A stretch of 39,982 nucleotides of DNA from CBDTTM01 sp965363355 (GCA_965363355.1 CBDTTM010000004.1:1-39982); one strand, 5' to 3'. Counted from the stretch's first letter, positions 7,670-16,035 are shown. Notes: generated from the letters alone by a model not told the origin. Translations and numbers: made by a program.

Positions 7670-9073
7670 TTAGGAATTTCTAAGGTCTTCACCGTTGGCA
7701 GCGATGACTTTTTTATACCAATAAAAAGATTTTTTCTTGAGCCGTTTTAAATCCTTGAGGTCGTCATCGGTGCGATTGACATAAACAAAGCCATAGCGTT
7801 TGACAAAACCCTGGTGTGTGCTGATGAGGTCGATGGCAGACCATGGGCAGTAACCAAAGAGTTCGACGCCATCATCGACGGCAAGATGAGCTTGTTCAAT
7901 GTGTTTTTGCAGATATTCGATGCGATAATCATCGATGATTTCACCATTTTCATTGATTTCGTCATGCGCGCCAAGGCCGTTTTCGGTGATGATGATAGGG
8001 AGGCGATACCGGTCATAGACTTCACGTAAGGTGATGCGAAAGCCGATTGGATCGACTTCCCAGCCAAATTGCGTATGGGGCAGGAATTCATTGCAGTCAC
8101 CGCAGTAGAAGTTTTCTTCGCCGATAGCGATTTGCTGGTCGCCGCCTCGGAAGGTTTTTTCTTTTACATTGATGCCGGAGCTGACGGTTGCGGTGGAATA
8201 GTAATTGAAGGCAATGAAATCTGGTTTTGCATCAGCCAGGTTTTCCATGTCGCCAGCTTCAATGGTTGGGATAAGCCCTTTTTTCTCCATGAAGTTCCAG
8301 GCGATGGAGTTATAGCGTCCGTATACTGCCATGTCGAGATAGAGCCAGTTGCGGATTGCGGCAAAGTTCTGAGCGGCGATGATATCTTCTGGATTACAGC
8401 TTTTGGCATAGATATAACTAATGTTAGGTGCAGGTCCAATTTTGGCAGCAGGGCACATTTTGTGCAAGAGTTTCATGGTGAGTGCCTGGGCGAGAAGCAT
8501 ATGATGGTTTTGTTGATACAGGCTTTTTTGCAGAGTGGCAGGATCTCCTTGGGTTGTGCCGATTGCCGCACCATGAAGGATCATCATATTTTGTTCATTG
8601 ATGGTAAGCCAGTATTTTGCTTTTTGACCGTATTCGCTAAAGAGCGTCTTGGCATAGCGTAAAAAGGCATCAATGGTCGCGCGATTTGACCAGCCGCCTT
8701 TTTGTTCAAGCGCATCAGGGAGGTCAAAGTGATACATGGTAATCAGGGGTTCAATTTTGTGTTTGAGGCATTCATCGATGAGCTTATGGTAAAAATCGAC
8801 GCCTTTTTGGTTGATTTCCCCGTCGCCATCGGGAATGATTCTTGTCCAGGCAATAGAAAAACGATAGGTTTTAAAGCCCATTTCCGCCATCAGAGCAATA
8901 TCTTCTTTATAGTGATGATAATGATCGGCGGCAACTTTGAAATCCGTTGTGCCAGGAATCGGTGCATGTGTGTCCTGGACGGATTTGCCTTTGTGGTCTT
9001 CATCAAAGGCACCTTCTACCTGATAAGCGGAAGTTGAGGCACCCCATAAAAAATCTTTGCAAAATGGTTTCAT
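7670..9073 (-). CDS. GH1 6-phospho-beta-glycosidase
   Basis: A 467-residue glycoside hydrolase family 1 enzyme. The N-terminal signature FLWGASTSAYQVEGA is intact. The acid/base is Glu160 in TINEQN (NEQ where many members have NEP) and the nucleophile is Glu364 in ITENGLG. Ser418, Lys425 and Tyr427 (S-x6-K-x-Y, ending VKRYG) match the residues that bind the 6-phosphate in 6-phospho-beta-glucosidases and -galactosidases, so the substrate is probably a phosphorylated disaccharide or aryl glycoside delivered by a PTS. No PTS gene is in the window. The frame is open to 9124, but the ATG at 9073 follows AGGAGG and begins at the conserved domain. It diverges from an RpiR regulator, its likely controller. 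Confidence 0.9.
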   Translation of the reverse strand: MKPFCKDFLWGASTSAYQVEGAFDEDHKGKSVQDTHAPIPGTTDFKVAADHYHHYKEDIALMAEMGFKTYRFSIAWTRIIPDGDGEINQKGVDFYHKLIDECLKHKIEPLITMYHFDLPDALEQKGGWSNRATIDAFLRYAKTLFSEYGQKAKYWLTINEQNMMILHGAAIGTTQGDPATLQKSLYQQNHHMLLAQALTMKLLHKMCPAAKIGPAPNISYIYAKSCNPEDIIAAQNFAAIRNWLYLDMAVYGRYNSIAWNFMEKKGLIPTIEAGDMENLADAKPDFIAFNYYSTATVSSGINVKEKTFRGGDQQIAIGEENFYCGDCNEFLPHTQFGWEVDPIGFRITLREVYDRYRLPIIITENGLGAHDEINENGEIIDDYRIEYLQKHIEQAHLAVDDGVELFGYCPWSAIDLISTHQGFVKRYGFVYVNRTDDDLKDLKRLKKKSFYWYKKVIAANGEDLRNS

Positions 9074-9110
9074 AAATAAATTCCTCCTGTTTGTATCTGT
9101 TTTTTTGAGT

Positions 9111-9137
9111 ATAGCAAACGGCAAAATCTTTTGCTAT
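9111..9137. promoter_or_regulatory. Inverted repeat in the GH1/rpiR intergenic region
   Basis: ATAGCAAA (9111-9118) and TTTGCTAT (9130-9137) form a perfect 8-bp inverted repeat with an 11-bp spacer, 38 bp upstream of the GH1 start codon. It is a candidate operator for the divergently encoded RpiR regulator. A smaller repeat, TGACA-N6-TGTCA, is at 9196-9211. Confidence 0.45.
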
Positions 9138-9220
9138 GCACTACGCGTATCTTGGCATAAAACACCATAAATACTGGGAGAAACAGCCGGATACATGACA
9201 TAAAACTGTCAGCTTTTTTA

Positions 9221-9229
9221 TGATATAAT
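9221..9229 (+). promoter_or_regulatory. Extended -10 promoter of the RpiR gene
   Basis: TGATATAAT is a full extended -10 element (TG at 9221-9222, TATAAT at 9224-9229), 28 bp upstream of the start codon. No good -35 hexamer is spaced at 16-18 bp; the TGACA/TGTCA dyad at 9196-9211 overlaps that position and could be an operator. Confidence 0.6.
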
Positions 9230-9256
9230 CAAAATAGATACAGAAGGGGGCTTTTT

Positions 9257-10099
9257 ATGATCATTGAGGAACTTCAGCAGGTTGAAAAATACTCCGAGGC
9301 CGAGCAAAATATCATTCGCTATTTATTGAATGCACCGGAAACAATTTTGGACCTGTCGGTCAAGGAATTGGCTAAAGTCAGTTATACGAGTCCTTCGACG
9401 GTAATCCGTTTGGTCAATAAGCTAAATGATCATAAAGGTTTTTCTCATTTTAAAGCGACTTTCTTTAATGAAATCAATTCGGTTGGAGCAAAATCCTTTC
9501 AAGAGAATGCATTGCAGATCAATGAGACCAATTATACGATCATCAATAAAGTTGCCAATTTGGAGATTGAAACGATTGAAAAGACGCGGTTGTCGATGAA
9601 TTATACGACGATTGCCCGGGTGACGAGGCTGCTCAATGAAAGCCACTGCATCAATTTTTTTGGCTTTGATGATAATTTGCATCTGGTCAAACCGTATTTG
9701 TATCGCATGATGTCCTTGGGCAAAAAGATTGAGGTCCATGATTCAGCGAATGCACAGTATTATCAAGCACTTCAAGCCAAAAAAGGAACTGTTGCGATCA
9801 TTATGACGCGAACTGGTGAAAACCAACAGTTGGCTGATATCACTAGGTTTTTACAAACAGCGATGGTTCCAAGAATTATACTGACGCCAAGTAAGGAGTC
9901 GACAATTGGACGCTTGGCGACGGAATGGATTGAAATCCAAAATGATTTGAACCGTGAATCCATTGGCAATATAGTCTATGATACTTGCTGCCAGTATATA
10001 CTCAATGTGTTTTGTGGGATTTTATACAGTAAAAATTATGAGGGCAGTCGACATATTCTCGACACGTACAACAAATTGTATCAGGCACAACAAAAATAG
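9257..10099 (+). CDS. RpiR-family sugar-phosphate-sensing regulator
   Basis: A 280-residue regulator with an N-terminal RpiR helix-turn-helix (about residues 1-75, with STVIRLVNKL as recognition region) and a C-terminal sugar isomerase (SIS) domain (about 105-250) that normally binds a phosphosugar. The SIS ligand loop is divergent (FGFDDN). The ATG follows AGAAGGGGG. It is divergent from the GH1 gene and 34 bp ahead of a PRD regulator, so it probably controls phospho-glycoside use. Whether it represses or activates cannot be decided from sequence. Confidence 0.87.
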   Translation: MIIEELQQVEKYSEAEQNIIRYLLNAPETILDLSVKELAKVSYTSPSTVIRLVNKLNDHKGFSHFKATFFNEINSVGAKSFQENALQINETNYTIINKVANLEIETIEKTRLSMNYTTIARVTRLLNESHCINFFGFDDNLHLVKPYLYRMMSLGKKIEVHDSANAQYYQALQAKKGTVAIIMTRTGENQQLADITRFLQTAMVPRIILTPSKESTIGRLATEWIEIQNDLNRESIGNIVYDTCCQYILNVFCGILYSKNYEGSRHILDTYNKLYQAQQK

Positions 10100-10133
10100 A
10101 TGATTGATAAAATTGGGAGGCAGGTGAGATCGT

Positions 10134-11621
10134 TTGCAGCGTCGATATCGAGAAATATTGAATACGATTTTAAACAGGGAAGAGAGCATAACTGGCAGTG
10201 AGCTGGCACAGCTTTTTCGTGTCAGTGTTCGAACGATAAGAGAAGATATGAAGGCTATCAATAACTTGCTGTCTGCCTATGATATAGAGATCAGTTCTAC
10301 GATAAAAAAGGGATATTTTTTAAGCCCGGAAAATAAAGATCGATTGAAAGAAAGCAATGTGATACGAAAAGTCCTTGATTATGAATATATCAGAGAGCTG
10401 CCAGATTTGCCGGAGGATCGTCAGGTTTATATACTATGCAAGCTCATGGGCAAAGACTATGTAGATATGGAAGCTTTCGCGGAGCAGCTTTACGTGTCCG
10501 AGGGGACCATCAACAATGATGTCATCTACATCAATAAATGGTTGAAACCGTGTTTGCAGGCCAAGGTGGGTTATTCATTGAACCAAGGGCTTACCTTGAA
10601 GGCTGAAGAAGCGGAAAAAAGAAATATCATCAGTTGGGTATTGTCGATGCGGACCAATGTGAGTACCATTTCTAAATACTGGAACTATTTATTTGGCGAG
10701 ACGGATATTATCGAACGGGCGAGAGCGGTATATCGTATTGTTCGTAAAGAAACGATGGTGCACAGATATTATTTGTCGGGACATAGTGCACAGCTGTTTT
10801 CTTATGAGATATTGCTGGCTGTGGGGCGTTTTCAGCGCGGGTTCTTTCTAGCAGAGGAAGAAGATTCCTCCAAACGGCTTTTACCCGTTATGAGAGCAGT
10901 TCGTCAGCAGCTTGAGCAATCGGGGATTTTGCAGATGCCAGAGGTAGAGTGGCTGGCACTGCAGAACTATTTTAAGGCAAAGCAGTTCTTGGCGGGAACA
11001 GATCTCGCTGAAATGAATACAAGAGAGGCAACCCGTTTGCTTGATTGTTTTTTGCAACTGCTAGAAAAGCGGCTTCCCTCGGCTTTTTTGCAGATACCAG
11101 ATTTTCGCTATAAACTTTTTTTATATATAGTGCCAATGATTGAACGTTTAAGGCTGCGCCATTGTGTTGCCAATCCGATTCGGGAAAGCGTTCTGCAGCG
11201 TTATCCAGAAGCTGCTTTGCTGGCAAAGGAATTGGCGGGGCTGGTCTTAGAACAGATGGGGCTTTTTATGGGAAACAAAGAAATGGCTTATGTGGTGCTT
11301 CAACTGGCAATGATTTATGAACACAGTACCCATAAACTTCATATTGCTATTGTTTGTGATTATGATGAGTCTGTAGTGAGTTTTATTCGGCATCGGCTGC
11401 AAAATAATTTTGGTGAAAAAATCGAAATTGACAGGATTTATGATTATCAGGAATTTATGTTTGAAGAACCGGAGAATTTAGCGCAGGTGGAGTTGATTAT
11501 TTCAACGTCAACGATAGCCGACATTACAGATATTCCTTTTGTTCGGGTCAATCCAGAAGTAGAGCAAGGTGATTTGAACCGGATTGCTGAACATATTGCC
11601 AACCAACAGAAGAAAATTTGA
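10134..11621 (+). CDS. PRD-containing transcriptional regulator (MtlR/LicR-like), histidine-poor
   Basis: A 495-residue regulator. In order: HTH_11 (about 4-60, recognition region VSVRTIREDM), a second Mga/PRD-type HTH (about 95-140, VSEGTINNDV), PRD1 (about 185-285), PRD2 (about 300-400, VPMIERL and NPIRESV) and an EIIB-like domain (403-490). No EIIA domain follows. By eye the four positions that usually hold phosphorylatable His read Glu225, Gln277, Tyr331 and Gln390. Cys408 lies at the EIIB cysteine position but the usual glycine-rich loop is replaced by CDYDES. If correct, PTS phosphorylation of this regulator is lost or moved. The start is TTG at 10134 with AGGTGAG upstream; the frame begins right at the HTH. 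It forms an operon with the RpiR gene. Confidence 0.85.
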   Translation: MQRRYREILNTILNREESITGSELAQLFRVSVRTIREDMKAINNLLSAYDIEISSTIKKGYFLSPENKDRLKESNVIRKVLDYEYIRELPDLPEDRQVYILCKLMGKDYVDMEAFAEQLYVSEGTINNDVIYINKWLKPCLQAKVGYSLNQGLTLKAEEAEKRNIISWVLSMRTNVSTISKYWNYLFGETDIIERARAVYRIVRKETMVHRYYLSGHSAQLFSYEILLAVGRFQRGFFLAEEEDSSKRLLPVMRAVRQQLEQSGILQMPEVEWLALQNYFKAKQFLAGTDLAEMNTREATRLLDCFLQLLEKRLPSAFLQIPDFRYKLFLYIVPMIERLRLRHCVANPIRESVLQRYPEAALLAKELAGLVLEQMGLFMGNKEMAYVVLQLAMIYEHSTHKLHIAIVCDYDESVVSFIRHRLQNNFGEKIEIDRIYDYQEFMFEEPENLAQVELIISTSTIADITDIPFVRVNPEVEQGDLNRIAEHIANQQKKI

Positions 11622-11669
11622 AAAAACTATTGTCAGAGGAGCTTACCGATACCTGGCAATAGTTTTTTT
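11622..11669 (+). terminator. Terminator of the rpiR-PRD operon
   Basis: ACTATTGTCAG (11626-11636) pairs with CTGGCAATAGT (11653-11663) with one G-U wobble, and is followed by seven T. It begins immediately after the PRD regulator stop codon. Confidence 0.82.
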
Positions 11670-11726
11670 GTACTGAATAAAGATCTAAACTAACGCATTG
11701 CACCTTTTATAGTGAAATTTTTTAGT

Positions 11727-11756
11727 TTGAATAAATTCCCCGTAAATAGCTATAAT
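11727..11756 (+). promoter_or_regulatory. Promoter of the Gfo/Idh-RpiA-like operon
   Basis: TTGAAT (11727-11732) and TATAAT (11751-11756) with an 18-bp spacer. It is downstream of the open-frame start at 11712, which supports the internal ATG at 11817 as the real start of the first gene. Confidence 0.65.
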
Positions 11757-11816
11757 GAAGATAATATAAATGGGAGCAAGCAGTGCGGATTAGGGAAGTC
11801 AAGGAGTGTAGAAAGT

Positions 11817-12794
11817 ATGGAGAAAATAAAGTGGGGAATCCTTGGACTAGGTGGAATTGCTAATAAATTTGCTCGAACCATCGCAGAAATGGAAGAGGTA
11901 GATTTAAGGGCAGTGGCTTCGAGAAATAAGGAAAAAGCATGGCTTTTTGGCAAGGAATATGGGGTTGCGGCGGAAAACTGTTATGGCAGCTATGAAGAGC
12001 TTTTGGCTGATAAAAGCATAGATGCCGTATATATAGCAGTGCCGCACGTTTTTCATAAAGACTTGGCGATTGCTTGTTTGGAAAGCGGCAAAGCGGTGCT
12101 CTGTGAAAAACCTGTGGCGCTCAGCGGCGAGGAAACCAGGGAAATAATCGCTAGCGCAAGTAAAAACAGAAAGTTTTTTATGGAGGCGATGAAAACACGT
12201 TTTTTGCCGATCCAGCAGCGAGTCAAGCAGTGGATCGATGCTGGAAAGATTGGCGAAGTACGATTGCTTCAAGCTGATTTTGGTTTTGTCGGTGAAAAAA
12301 ATCCGCAAAACCGTTTGTATGATAAGGCACTCGGTGGTGGCGCGTTGCTTGATGTGGGAATTTATCTGGTTTCTTTGAGTGCATTTCTTTTCGGAAACCA
12401 GCCAGAGGCTATTAAGAGCTCAGCTTTTATTGGCAAAACTGGTGTCGATGAATCTTTTTCCGCAAGTTTGAGCTATGAAGGCGGTGTACAGGCTCAGCTT
12501 TATGGTGCAATCGATCTCGCAACGAGAAAAGAGGCCAATATCATTGGTACGAAAGGGCGGATCTGTATACCTCATTTTTCCAGTGCACAAAAGGCGTATT
12601 GTTTGGTCGGGGCAAATAAAGAGGCGCTTGATTTGCCTTTTGCGATAAACGGTTTTGAGTATCAGATAGAAGAAGTGAACCGCTGCATTCAGGCGGGGAA
12701 ACTTCAATCGGATATCATGAGCTGGCAAGATTCAGTGGAAGTCATGGATATCATGGATCGCATAAAGCGCAGCTGGGAGGGAAACCATGGATGA
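11817..12794 (+). CDS. Gfo/Idh/MocA-family oxidoreductase 1
   Basis: A 325-residue NAD(P)-dependent dehydrogenase. The N-terminal Rossmann fold starts KWGILGLGGIANKFA and the family motif CEKPVALSG holds the catalytic Lys-Pro pair. The C-terminal alpha/beta domain contains GGGALLDVGIYLVS. Closest by pattern to the dihydrodiol/1,5-anhydro-D-fructose-type dehydrogenases, but the substrate cannot be assigned. The ATG at 11817 is chosen because AAGGAG is at 11801-11806 and a promoter lies upstream at 11727-11756. It overlaps the RpiA-like gene by 8 bp, so the two are translationally coupled. It shares an operon with a second, divergent Gfo/Idh enzyme. Confidence 0.88.
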   Translation: MEKIKWGILGLGGIANKFARTIAEMEEVDLRAVASRNKEKAWLFGKEYGVAAENCYGSYEELLADKSIDAVYIAVPHVFHKDLAIACLESGKAVLCEKPVALSGEETREIIASASKNRKFFMEAMKTRFLPIQQRVKQWIDAGKIGEVRLLQADFGFVGEKNPQNRLYDKALGGGALLDVGIYLVSLSAFLFGNQPEAIKSSAFIGKTGVDESFSASLSYEGGVQAQLYGAIDLATRKEANIIGTKGRICIPHFSSAQKAYCLVGANKEALDLPFAINGFEYQIEEVNRCIQAGKLQSDIMSWQDSVEVMDIMDRIKRSWEGNHG

Positions 12795-13485
12795 AAATGA
12801 ACTGCGAAAATCGTGCGCCAAAAAAGCGATGGAATATATAAAAAACAATAGCATCATTGGTCTCGGTGCAGGCAGGAATATCGCCTGTCTGATCGAACAA
12901 CTTAGTAAAGAAATAAAGGGGAATGGGCTCAAGGTCAAAGTGGTCACGCCATCTGAAAGCACGCGTCGGCTTTGCTTCCTCCATGGAATTGAAGTGCTAG
13001 ATACCAGTCTTGTGGAGATGGTTGACACAGCATTTGATGGGTGCGGTGAAGTGGATGAGGATTTTTGTGCTTCAAAGGGAGCTGGCGGAGTCTACACCAA
13101 AGAAAAAATCATCGGGGCGATGGCAAAAAACTACATCCTTTTGATTGATGAGAAAAAATGGAAGCGTAAGCTCAGTGAGCCGCATGTCATTTCAATCGAA
13201 GTCATCAAGGATTCACTAGCCTATGTTTGCGGGCAAAGCAGAGCATTAGGTGGTGAGCCAGTCATTCGTGAGACAAGTCGTAAAGACGGTTACTTGGTCA
13301 CGGATCATGGAAATCTGATCTTGGATGTAAAGTTTTCTTTGATAGAGGATTATGCAGAGCTCAATGCCGCTTTGGAAGGCATCACTGGTGTCATAACGAC
13401 CTCCTTGTTTAGCAAAGAGGTCAATACGGTTCTTATTGCAGCTGAAAAAGGCGTCAGAACGATAAGGCGAAAATCACTTAAATAA
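12787..13485 (+). CDS. Ribose-5-phosphate isomerase A-like protein with altered active site
   Basis: A 232-residue protein that aligns with RpiA over its whole length (IIGLGAG near the start, AFDG..EVD, KGAGG...EKII, DHGNLILDV). RpiA interconverts ribose-5-phosphate and ribulose-5-phosphate. Compared with E. coli RpiA, Asp81, Lys94 and Glu103 have equivalents (Asp84, Lys97, Glu106), but the catalytic Asp84 position is Gly87 (DGCGE instead of DGADE). The phosphate/substrate loop GTGST is GAGRN (residues 27-31). Both changes are in the catalytic core, so a different substrate or a non-catalytic role is likely. It sits between two Gfo/Idh genes, overlapping the first. The E. coli comparison is from memory of the family. 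Confidence 0.82.
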   Translation: MDENELRKSCAKKAMEYIKNNSIIGLGAGRNIACLIEQLSKEIKGNGLKVKVVTPSESTRRLCFLHGIEVLDTSLVEMVDTAFDGCGEVDEDFCASKGAGGVYTKEKIIGAMAKNYILLIDEKKWKRKLSEPHVISIEVIKDSLAYVCGQSRALGGEPVIRETSRKDGYLVTDHGNLILDVKFSLIEDYAELNAALEGITGVITTSLFSKEVNTVLIAAEKGVRTIRRKSLK

Positions 13486-13511
13486 AATGTGAGAAAAGAG
13501 AGGGAAGTCAT

Positions 13512-14504
13512 ATGAAATTAGGTATTATTGGATCGGGAATGATCGTAAAGGAGCTTTTATCGATTGCTGAATTTTTAACAGATGTTGAATTGACAGCGAT
13601 TTGCGGTACAATGAAAAGCCAGGGGAAAGTAGAAGGCTTAAAAAATGAATATGGTATCAAGCAAACGGTATACAGCTATGAAGATTTGCTCGCACTCGAT
13701 TTGGATGCAGTATATATAGGCTTACCGAATCATTTGCATTTCGAATTTGCCCAGAAGGCGTTGCTGGCAAATAAAAATGTAATTGTCGAAAAACCTTTTA
13801 CGGTCAATGCTAAAGAAGCCGAGGCTTTGTGCAATCTGGCGAAGGAGAAAAACTTATTTCTCTTTGAAGCCATCACCAATCAATATTTGCCGAATTATCG
13901 AAAAATCAAAGAAATCCTGCCGTCCATCGGTAAGGTGAAAATTGTACAATGCAACTATTCGCAGTATTCGAGCCGTTATGACAAGTTCAAGGCCGGGGTA
14001 ATCTTGCCGGCGTTTAATCCTGAATTTGCCGGTGGAGCTTTAATGGATTTAAATATCTATAATATTCATTTTGTTGTAGGTCTTTTCGGCCGGCCGGAAA
14101 ATGTTGAATATTATCCAAATCTTGAACGAGGCATCGATACCTCAGGTGTTTTGATCATGGATTATGGGGCATTTAAATGTGTCTGTATCGCGGCAAAAGA
14201 CTGTAAAGCGCCGATTGCCAATAATATTCAAGGGGATAATGGCTGCATATATCAGGATAATCCGACCAATGTCTGCGAAGGTTTTGAGCTTTTACTAAAT
14301 GATGGGTCCGTCCAAAAGGTCAATGAGAACATGTATGAACACCGCATGGTACATGAGTTCATAGAGTTTTTTGACCTCATCAAAAAGGGCGATACGAAAC
14401 AATGCTACGATATGCTCGCACACAGCCTGTTGGTCAGTGAAATCCAAACGACTGCGAGAAGAAAGAGCGGAATTGTATTCCCAAATGATGAAAAACTGCA
14501 ATAA
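13512..14504 (+). CDS. Gfo/Idh/MocA-family oxidoreductase 2
   Basis: A 330-residue NAD(P)-dependent oxidoreductase. The Rossmann start is MKLGIIGSGMI and the catalytic motif is VEKPFTVN, followed by the C-terminal domain segment GGALMDLNIYN. It is clearly different from the oxidoreductase two genes upstream, so the pair is not a recent duplication. It may oxidise, reduce or epimerise a sugar, inositol or related compound in sequence with its neighbours. The ATG has AGAGAGGGAAG just upstream, and the gene lies 26 bp after the RpiA-like gene in the same operon. Substrate unknown. Confidence 0.88.
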   Translation: MKLGIIGSGMIVKELLSIAEFLTDVELTAICGTMKSQGKVEGLKNEYGIKQTVYSYEDLLALDLDAVYIGLPNHLHFEFAQKALLANKNVIVEKPFTVNAKEAEALCNLAKEKNLFLFEAITNQYLPNYRKIKEILPSIGKVKIVQCNYSQYSSRYDKFKAGVILPAFNPEFAGGALMDLNIYNIHFVVGLFGRPENVEYYPNLERGIDTSGVLIMDYGAFKCVCIAAKDCKAPIANNIQGDNGCIYQDNPTNVCEGFELLLNDGSVQKVNENMYEHRMVHEFIEFFDLIKKGDTKQCYDMLAHSLLVSEIQTTARRKSGIVFPNDEKLQ

Positions 14505-14521
14505 ATACAGCAATTAAAAAG

Positions 14522-14564
14522 CGGGCGATAAGAGATGATGAGACCATTCTCTTATCGCCCGTTT
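14522..14564. terminator. Terminator after the Gfo/Idh-RpiA-like operon
   Basis: A 14-bp perfect stem (14522-14535 with 14548-14561) with a 12-nt loop. It is preceded by an A run and followed by GTTTG, so it can also act for the convergent EFR1 gene. Confidence 0.8.
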
Positions 14565-14568
14565 GTCG

Positions 14569-15363
14569 TCAGTCTTTTTGTGTGGGTAATAATTCTTTTA
14601 TTGTAATTTCAGGATGGCGGTAGCGCCGTTTTCCCTGCGTTTTTTGGCCGATTTCAATGGCCTGCGTTGGACAGGCATGCAGACAGGCAAGGCATTGCGT
14701 GCATTCATGATGCCAAACTGGTACATGTTGATCGTTCAAGTGAATATTTTGCTTAGGACAAATTTGTGCGCAAAGGCCGCAGCCGGTACACGAGGCGGTT
14801 GCCATGAACTCTTCATCAAGTTTTTCTGGGTGTTTTTGCACCATCTGATGCATCACTTTAGATGGCCAACTTAAAAATTCAATAGGGTGAACGTTGTCTC
14901 GTTGATGGATTTGTATTGCAATTTTTGCGAGTCGTTTTTTTGCCGCGAGCAGTCTTTTTTCAGTTTTGCGTTCAGCGGGCAAATCGCCTAATGGCAGGTA
15001 AATGGAAACCATATCGATATAAAAAGCAGCAGCGAGATTGCCGCCAGCTTTTTCAACGAGGAGAGATAATTCGGAAAAAGCGCTGCTGATGTAGTGGAAA
15101 CCAGCGGTTACGATGGCAAATGTGTAATCCGCCTGGGTTAAATCGATTTTTGCCAGAAAGGTTTCAGCCAAAAGCGGCAGCGCAAAAAAATGCAGCGGGA
15201 AAATAAAACCAACTGGGCCGATGGGATGTAAATCGCCATTTTTTAAGGCGTCGGGAACAGAAATTAAACGCACGGGTTCTTTTGTATTTAATTGCAAGGC
15301 AAGTTCTTTTGCCATTTGCAGAGAATTTCCAGTAGCAGAGAGATAATATAATGTCATCGACAT
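14569..15363 (-). CDS. EFR1-family flavodoxin-ferredoxin fusion
   Basis: A 264-residue electron-transfer protein. The N-terminal half is flavodoxin-like, with the FMN phosphate loop SATGNSLQMA directly after the first strand. The C-terminal part carries two [4Fe-4S] motifs, CTGCGLCAQICP and CTQCLACLHACP (about residues 190-235), as in bacterial ferredoxins. The EFR1 family is common in anaerobic Firmicutes and its partners are mostly unknown. The start is the ATG at 15363 with AAGGAGG seven bases upstream; a second ATG lies two codons in. It is monocistronic, with no dedicated reductase or hydrogenase beside it. Confidence 0.86.
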   Translation of the reverse strand: MSMTLYYLSATGNSLQMAKELALQLNTKEPVRLISVPDALKNGDLHPIGPVGFIFPLHFFALPLLAETFLAKIDLTQADYTFAIVTAGFHYISSAFSELSLLVEKAGGNLAAAFYIDMVSIYLPLGDLPAERKTEKRLLAAKKRLAKIAIQIHQRDNVHPIEFLSWPSKVMHQMVQKHPEKLDEEFMATASCTGCGLCAQICPKQNIHLNDQHVPVWHHECTQCLACLHACPTQAIEIGQKTQGKRRYRHPEITIKELLPTQKD

Positions 15364-15476
15364 GAAAGTTCCTCCTTGATTTTTATCGGGAATTAGAGAT
15401 AAATTGTATTTTCTAATGTATATAAGTTTAGCACGATTGCGTAGTCCTGTGTAAAAAATAGTGTTTTTGTAGAGAT

Positions 15477-15506
15477 TTGTCTAGCCCGTTGCAAGTGTTA
15501 TATAAT
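15477..15506 (+). promoter_or_regulatory. Promoter of dtd
   Basis: TTGTCT (15477-15482) and TATAAT (15501-15506) with an 18-bp spacer, 37 bp upstream of the start codon. Confidence 0.6.
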
Positions 15507-15543
15507 CAAATAATATCATACATAAGGAAATGGGGCGTTTTTT

Positions 15544-15987
15544 ATGCGGGCGGTTGTAACGAGAGTCAAAGAAGCTGCAGTAGAGATCGATGGTGAGTGC
15601 CGAGGCAAAATCGAGCAGGGATTTCTCGTCTTGTTGGGCGTCGCACCTTTAGATCGTGAGACAGAGGTTGATAAATTGGCTACTAAGGTTTGTAATTTGC
15701 GTGTATTTAGCGATGCAGATGGCAAAATGAATCTTGATTTGGCAACAGTTGGGGGAAAGCTGTTGATTATTTCGCAGTTTACCCTTTTTGCCAATTTTAA
15801 AAGTCGTCGTCCAGGGTTTTCGGGAGCGGCCAAACCAGATCAAGCAAAGGCTTTGTATGAAAAATTTTTGCGGGCCTGCGAAGAAAAAGGATTTTGCGTC
15901 GAACATGGTGAGTTCGGTGCGGATATGCAGGTCAGTTCGATAAATGACGGACCGGTTACTTTGCTTTTAGATACAGATGCGATATAA
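15544..15987 (+). CDS. dtd: D-aminoacyl-tRNA deacylase
   Basis: A 147-residue DTD enzyme that removes D-amino acids (and glycine from tRNA-Ala) mischarged on tRNA. It starts MRAVVTRV as the family does. The two active-site motifs are present: SQFTL at 77-81 and the cross-subunit Gly-Pro motif NDGPVT at 134-139. Length is standard. AAGGAAATGGGG precedes the ATG. It has its own promoter and terminator and so is probably a single-gene unit. Confidence 0.95.
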   Translation: MRAVVTRVKEAAVEIDGECRGKIEQGFLVLLGVAPLDRETEVDKLATKVCNLRVFSDADGKMNLDLATVGGKLLIISQFTLFANFKSRRPGFSGAAKPDQAKALYEKFLRACEEKGFCVEHGEFGADMQVSSINDGPVTLLLDTDAI

Positions 15988-15989
15988 AA

Positions 15990-16035
15990 AATAGGCGATG
16001 AACTGCAAGTTGCAGAATTCATCGCCTGTTTTTTA
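15990..16035. terminator. Bidirectional terminator between dtd and the CocE-type hydrolase
   Basis: AGGCGATGAA (15993-16002) pairs with TTCATCGCCT (16018-16027), with an inner CTGCA/TGCAG stem, followed by T6. The stop codon of the convergent hydrolase gene (16033-16035) lies in the T run. Confidence 0.85.

Noticed and set aside
8069..8662. 197-codon frame opposite the GH1 gene
   Set aside because: It lies entirely antisense to a well-conserved enzyme and shows no family features of its own.
11712..11816. Longer N-terminus for the first Gfo/Idh enzyme
   Set aside because: The promoter (TTGAAT/TATAAT, 11727-11756) lies inside this stretch and the Rossmann fold starts at the ATG at 11817.
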